Assembly: GCF_022811845.1 (NCBI RefSeq)
Contig: NZ_CP064269.1
Coordinates: 1-64,000 of the forward strand
DNA: 64,000 nucleotides
Source: Bacillus pseudomycoides
Lineage (GTDB): Bacteria; Bacillota; Bacilli; Bacillales; Bacillaceae_G
Direction of reading: 5' to 3'
The notes beneath the pieces were generated by a model. The model was not told the origin of the DNA. It searched no databases and saw only the letters and a list, made by a program, of their open reading frames with translations. The number at the start of each line of letters is the position of its first letter. The first letter of the stretch is position 1. The translations under genes were made by a program, and so were the position numbers. Shown here one piece after another: positions 61,702-64,000 of this stretch.

Positions 61702-61711
61702 AATTCGTTAT

Positions 61712-62566
61712 TCAATTATTCTGCGTTGTTACCTTTATAAACACTTTTGTCAAAAAATCATTTGGATGTATCTCATTGTTCGGTTTAATATTTATTGGAT
61801 TCACTACTTTGGATGGGACGAGTCCCCTTATGTACTGTTCCATATACATTCCTTCAACATGAAGTGATTGTTCTGCCACCCATGCCTTTAAACGATTGTA
61901 ACCATAGTGAAGTTCTGAATAAGGCCCTTTTACCTCGACACATGCATACATTCCGCCAGGCATTGTCGTAAGGTGCTCCTCATTTTTATCGACTTTTACG
62001 GGTAAAAGTAATTCAACATCTGCTTTCTTTTGTCTCCAGTCTTTTTGATGAAAAATAGCTAGTAGCTCTCCATCCATTTTAAACTGATATGCATAAATCC
62101 TTTCAAACAGCATTTTAACGAGTGTGTCCATTTCAACCATATTTATTGTTTTGCGAATAGACACAACCTGTATATCTTTTCGCTCCTCTATGTAACAACT
62201 TGACAGAATTGGCTCAGGAATGAATGCTTTATCATTCTTTATGAACTTCTTTATTTGCTGGATGTTGTTAATTTGCTTGATAATTTGTTCTTGCTCATAC
62301 TTTAACTCTTCTGTTTTTTTCTTTAATCTTACATTGAGATTTTTCATATCTTTACCCTTTAAAACTTGTTCAATTTCGTTTAACGAAAACTGGCAGTCTT
62401 TAAGCACAAGGATAGTCTTTAGCTCTTTCATCTTCTCGTAGTCATAGTAACGATAGCTCGTCTCTGGATCTACATAAGAAGGTTCGAGTAAACCAATGTC
62501 ACTATAGTAACGAATTGTTTTCACAGGTACATCGCACAGATTTGAAAATCTTCCGATGGTATACAT
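61712..62566 (-). CDS. MerR family regulator with GyrI-like effector domain
   Basis: 284 residues from ATG at 62566 (AAAGGGG upstream). Helix-turn-helix YTIGRFSNLCDVPVKTIRYY then SDIGLLEPSYVDPETSYRYY, a coiled coil to about residue 115, and a C-terminal GyrI-like domain (GGMYACVEVKGPYSELHYGY). This is the BmrR/BltR plan, in which binding of a hydrophobic drug activates a nearby gene. Possible target: the C45 gene next on the strand. Confidence 0.85.
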   Translation of the reverse strand: MYTIGRFSNLCDVPVKTIRYYSDIGLLEPSYVDPETSYRYYDYEKMKELKTILVLKDCQFSLNEIEQVLKGKDMKNLNVRLKKKTEELKYEQEQIIKQINNIQQIKKFIKNDKAFIPEPILSSCYIEERKDIQVVSIRKTINMVEMDTLVKMLFERIYAYQFKMDGELLAIFHQKDWRQKKADVELLLPVKVDKNEEHLTTMPGGMYACVEVKGPYSELHYGYNRLKAWVAEQSLHVEGMYMEQYIRGLVPSKVVNPINIKPNNEIHPNDFLTKVFIKVTTQNN

Positions 62567-62869
62567 AGCAAAGCCCCTTTTCCAAACGACATCTATATCT
62601 AAAAAACTCGCTCCAATTAATCCCATTATAAACCAAAAATAAATCAATCTGACACTTCAACTTTCCACTTGAAATTCTTCTTGATTTTCAATGAAATAGA
62701 ACTTCAATGAAATAACATGACTGACGTTTTAAACAACTTTATTGTACGTCAACAAAGTTTACAGCAAAAAACAGCGAAAATTGATTAATACCCGATTGTT
62801 CAGAAAATACTTATTTTTGAGAGGTGATAGCTACAACAATTATATAGAGAAGTATGATATATTTGAAAA

Positions 62870-62895
62870 AGCGCCCTGTTTACAGGGCGCTTCAC
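62870..62895. terminator. terminator of cytolysin gene
   Basis: AAGCGCCCTG-TTTA-CAGGGCGCTT. Confidence 0.8.
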
Positions 62896-62901
62896 TTTTA
62901 C

Positions 62902-64000
62902 CTAATGACTAATATTAGCACTTGGGTATAATGTTGTTCCTCCAACTGAAACTTTAATTTCATTTGTTAATGGAACATTTTGTTCATTAATAATTGTTCT
63001 CCACCATTCCCATGCAAGACCTGTACATTCTCTTGCTACGACTTTTACATTTTTTGAATTCGGCGGAAGTGGTATGACTGTATTGAAATGAGCAGTTCTG
63101 TCTCTGCCGTTTCCTTCCCAGGTTTTATGGGTTAGTACTTCTTTACCATTTTTATCATATGAGAATTCATCCCAAGATACATCAAATTGAGCAACATATC
63201 CACCAGTATGATCAAGCGTCATTTTAGCACTAGAATATTCTGTAGTTGTAGTCTCAATATAATCTGTATTGTTATGAACAGCAGCAGTTGCGTTATCTTT
63301 TAAGAAAGTGCTTGTATATGAAATTGGGTATGCTGGATTTTTAGAACTTAATTCTGCATTATCTTTAATGATATTTCGGATTTCATTAAAATCTTTTGTA
63401 ACAACCTTGTTATGCTCTTTTGCATCTCCGCCTAATACTACAGCGGTAAAGGTACTGTCTTCAAAAATATCTTTGTACTGTCCACTCGCTTCAACGCTTT
63501 GATTCTTAATTAAGGCTTTAAAAGCAGCTTGTACATCTTTACTCTTAGATGATGTTTCTAATTTCACATAAACTGTTCTACCATAAGCTACATTTGATAC
63601 CATAACAGGCGGAGCCGCCTTACTTATCCCTTTACGAGTTAACTCGTCAAACGTAACACTATTATCAAAAGGTCTGATGGATTGTTAGGTAGTTCTGCAC
63701 TTACGGTATAAAAGATTTGCTTATATGCCGCAACCATCACTTTTTTCTCTCCATTTGCAACAGCATTAAAGTCAATGTTCAGTGCATTGTCAAGATATTT
63801 AGCGTTAACATTAAGAGCACTTGCTATTTGAGATTTACTATACACCATAGATTCTGTATACTGCATTCTTGCAGGTAACGTATGTGTTTTTGAATACTTT
63901 TGATTCCAAGTAGATACTAATTCATCTACTGCACCAGACACATTACCATATGTAGGATTTTGGACAGTAATTGTATTGTCTTTTCTCATGCCAGGTAAGT
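62902..64000 (-). CDS. clo: cholesterol-dependent cytolysin, cut by window end
   Basis: Second view of the gene at 5189-6719: the C-terminal 366 or so residues, including ECTGLAWEWWR, running off the window at 64000. Open across KNGKEVLTHKTWEG, where the left copy is broken, but one A short near 63670, where the left copy is open. Together they support one intact gene on the circle. Confidence 0.88.

Larger units (their letters stand above)
57670..64000. repeat. right copy of terminal redundancy (matches 1-6286)
   Basis: The better of the two copies: resolvase, C45 and MerR genes are open here. Removing one copy gives a circle of about 57.7 kb. Confidence 0.9.

Overview
The window reads as a plasmid of the Bacillus cereus group, most likely from a Bacillus thuringiensis-type strain. 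Evidence: low GC, IS231 (IS4 family) and IS240 (IS6 family) copies, Tn4430-like 38-bp ends, a cereolysin O/anthrolysin-type cytolysin, an enhancin-like M60 peptidase and perfect PlcR boxes. Bases 1-6286 repeat 57670-64000 almost exactly. The two copies differ by scattered 1-3 base indels, and each is frameshifted at different places. This is best read as the overlapping, poorly polished ends of one circular molecule of about 57.7 kb, so genes listed in 1-6286 are second views of genes near the right end.

Layout. 57.1-64.0 kb (= 1-6.7 kb): two VOC proteins carried by an IS231 remnant, a Tn554-type tnpC fragment, a small kinase, a serine resolvase, a C45 acyltransferase, a MerR regulator and a cholesterol-dependent cytolysin. 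6.78-7.68 kb: six tandem genes for near-identical 26-residue hydrophobic peptides, led by a sigma-A promoter and a perfect PlcR box and reading into the cytolysin gene. 8-14.6 kb: a plasmid DNA-binding protein, an IS240, an enhancin-like peptidase broken by that IS240, and a cassette with Tn4430-like ends holding a lipoprotein and an XRE regulator. 14.6-21.8 kb: an ArsR-type regulator with a broken MFS pump, small plasmid genes, a second IS240 and a zinc-ribbon-repeat nuclease. 22-30.2 kb: plasmid backbone (FtsK-like ATPase, Replic_Relax-type protein, membrane protein, HTH/coiled-coil protein, ParA with a small partner, centromere-like repeats) and a strongly structured non-coding region. 31-43.6 kb: an IS3 element, a truncated IS240, an IS231 unit with a DUF2089 regulator and membrane protein, a GntR/ABC operon, and an IS231 unit with a MerR regulator and a BAAT-type hydrolase. 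43.8-56.9 kb: an antagonism block with a type VII-like lipase effector, its WXG100-like partner and a DUF1433 protein, a DUF1906 enzyme, and a mobile cassette with a wall-binding toxin ending in a colicin E3-like RNase, its putative immunity protein and a resolvase.

How it fits together. The backbone (22-30 kb) handles segregation and possibly transfer; no classical Rep protein is recognised. Around it accessory genes sit in nested mobile units: IS231 units with passenger genes, and Tn3-type units that have 38-bp ends and resolvases but no transposase in the window. The cargo is offensive: pore-forming cytolysin, probable membrane-active peptides, peptidase, and anti-bacterial toxins with neighbours that look like immunity genes. 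PlcR boxes suggest that part of this cargo answers to the host chromosome's quorum-sensing virulence regulator. Many genes carry single-base frameshifts, so real pseudogenes and residual sequence errors cannot be fully separated here.
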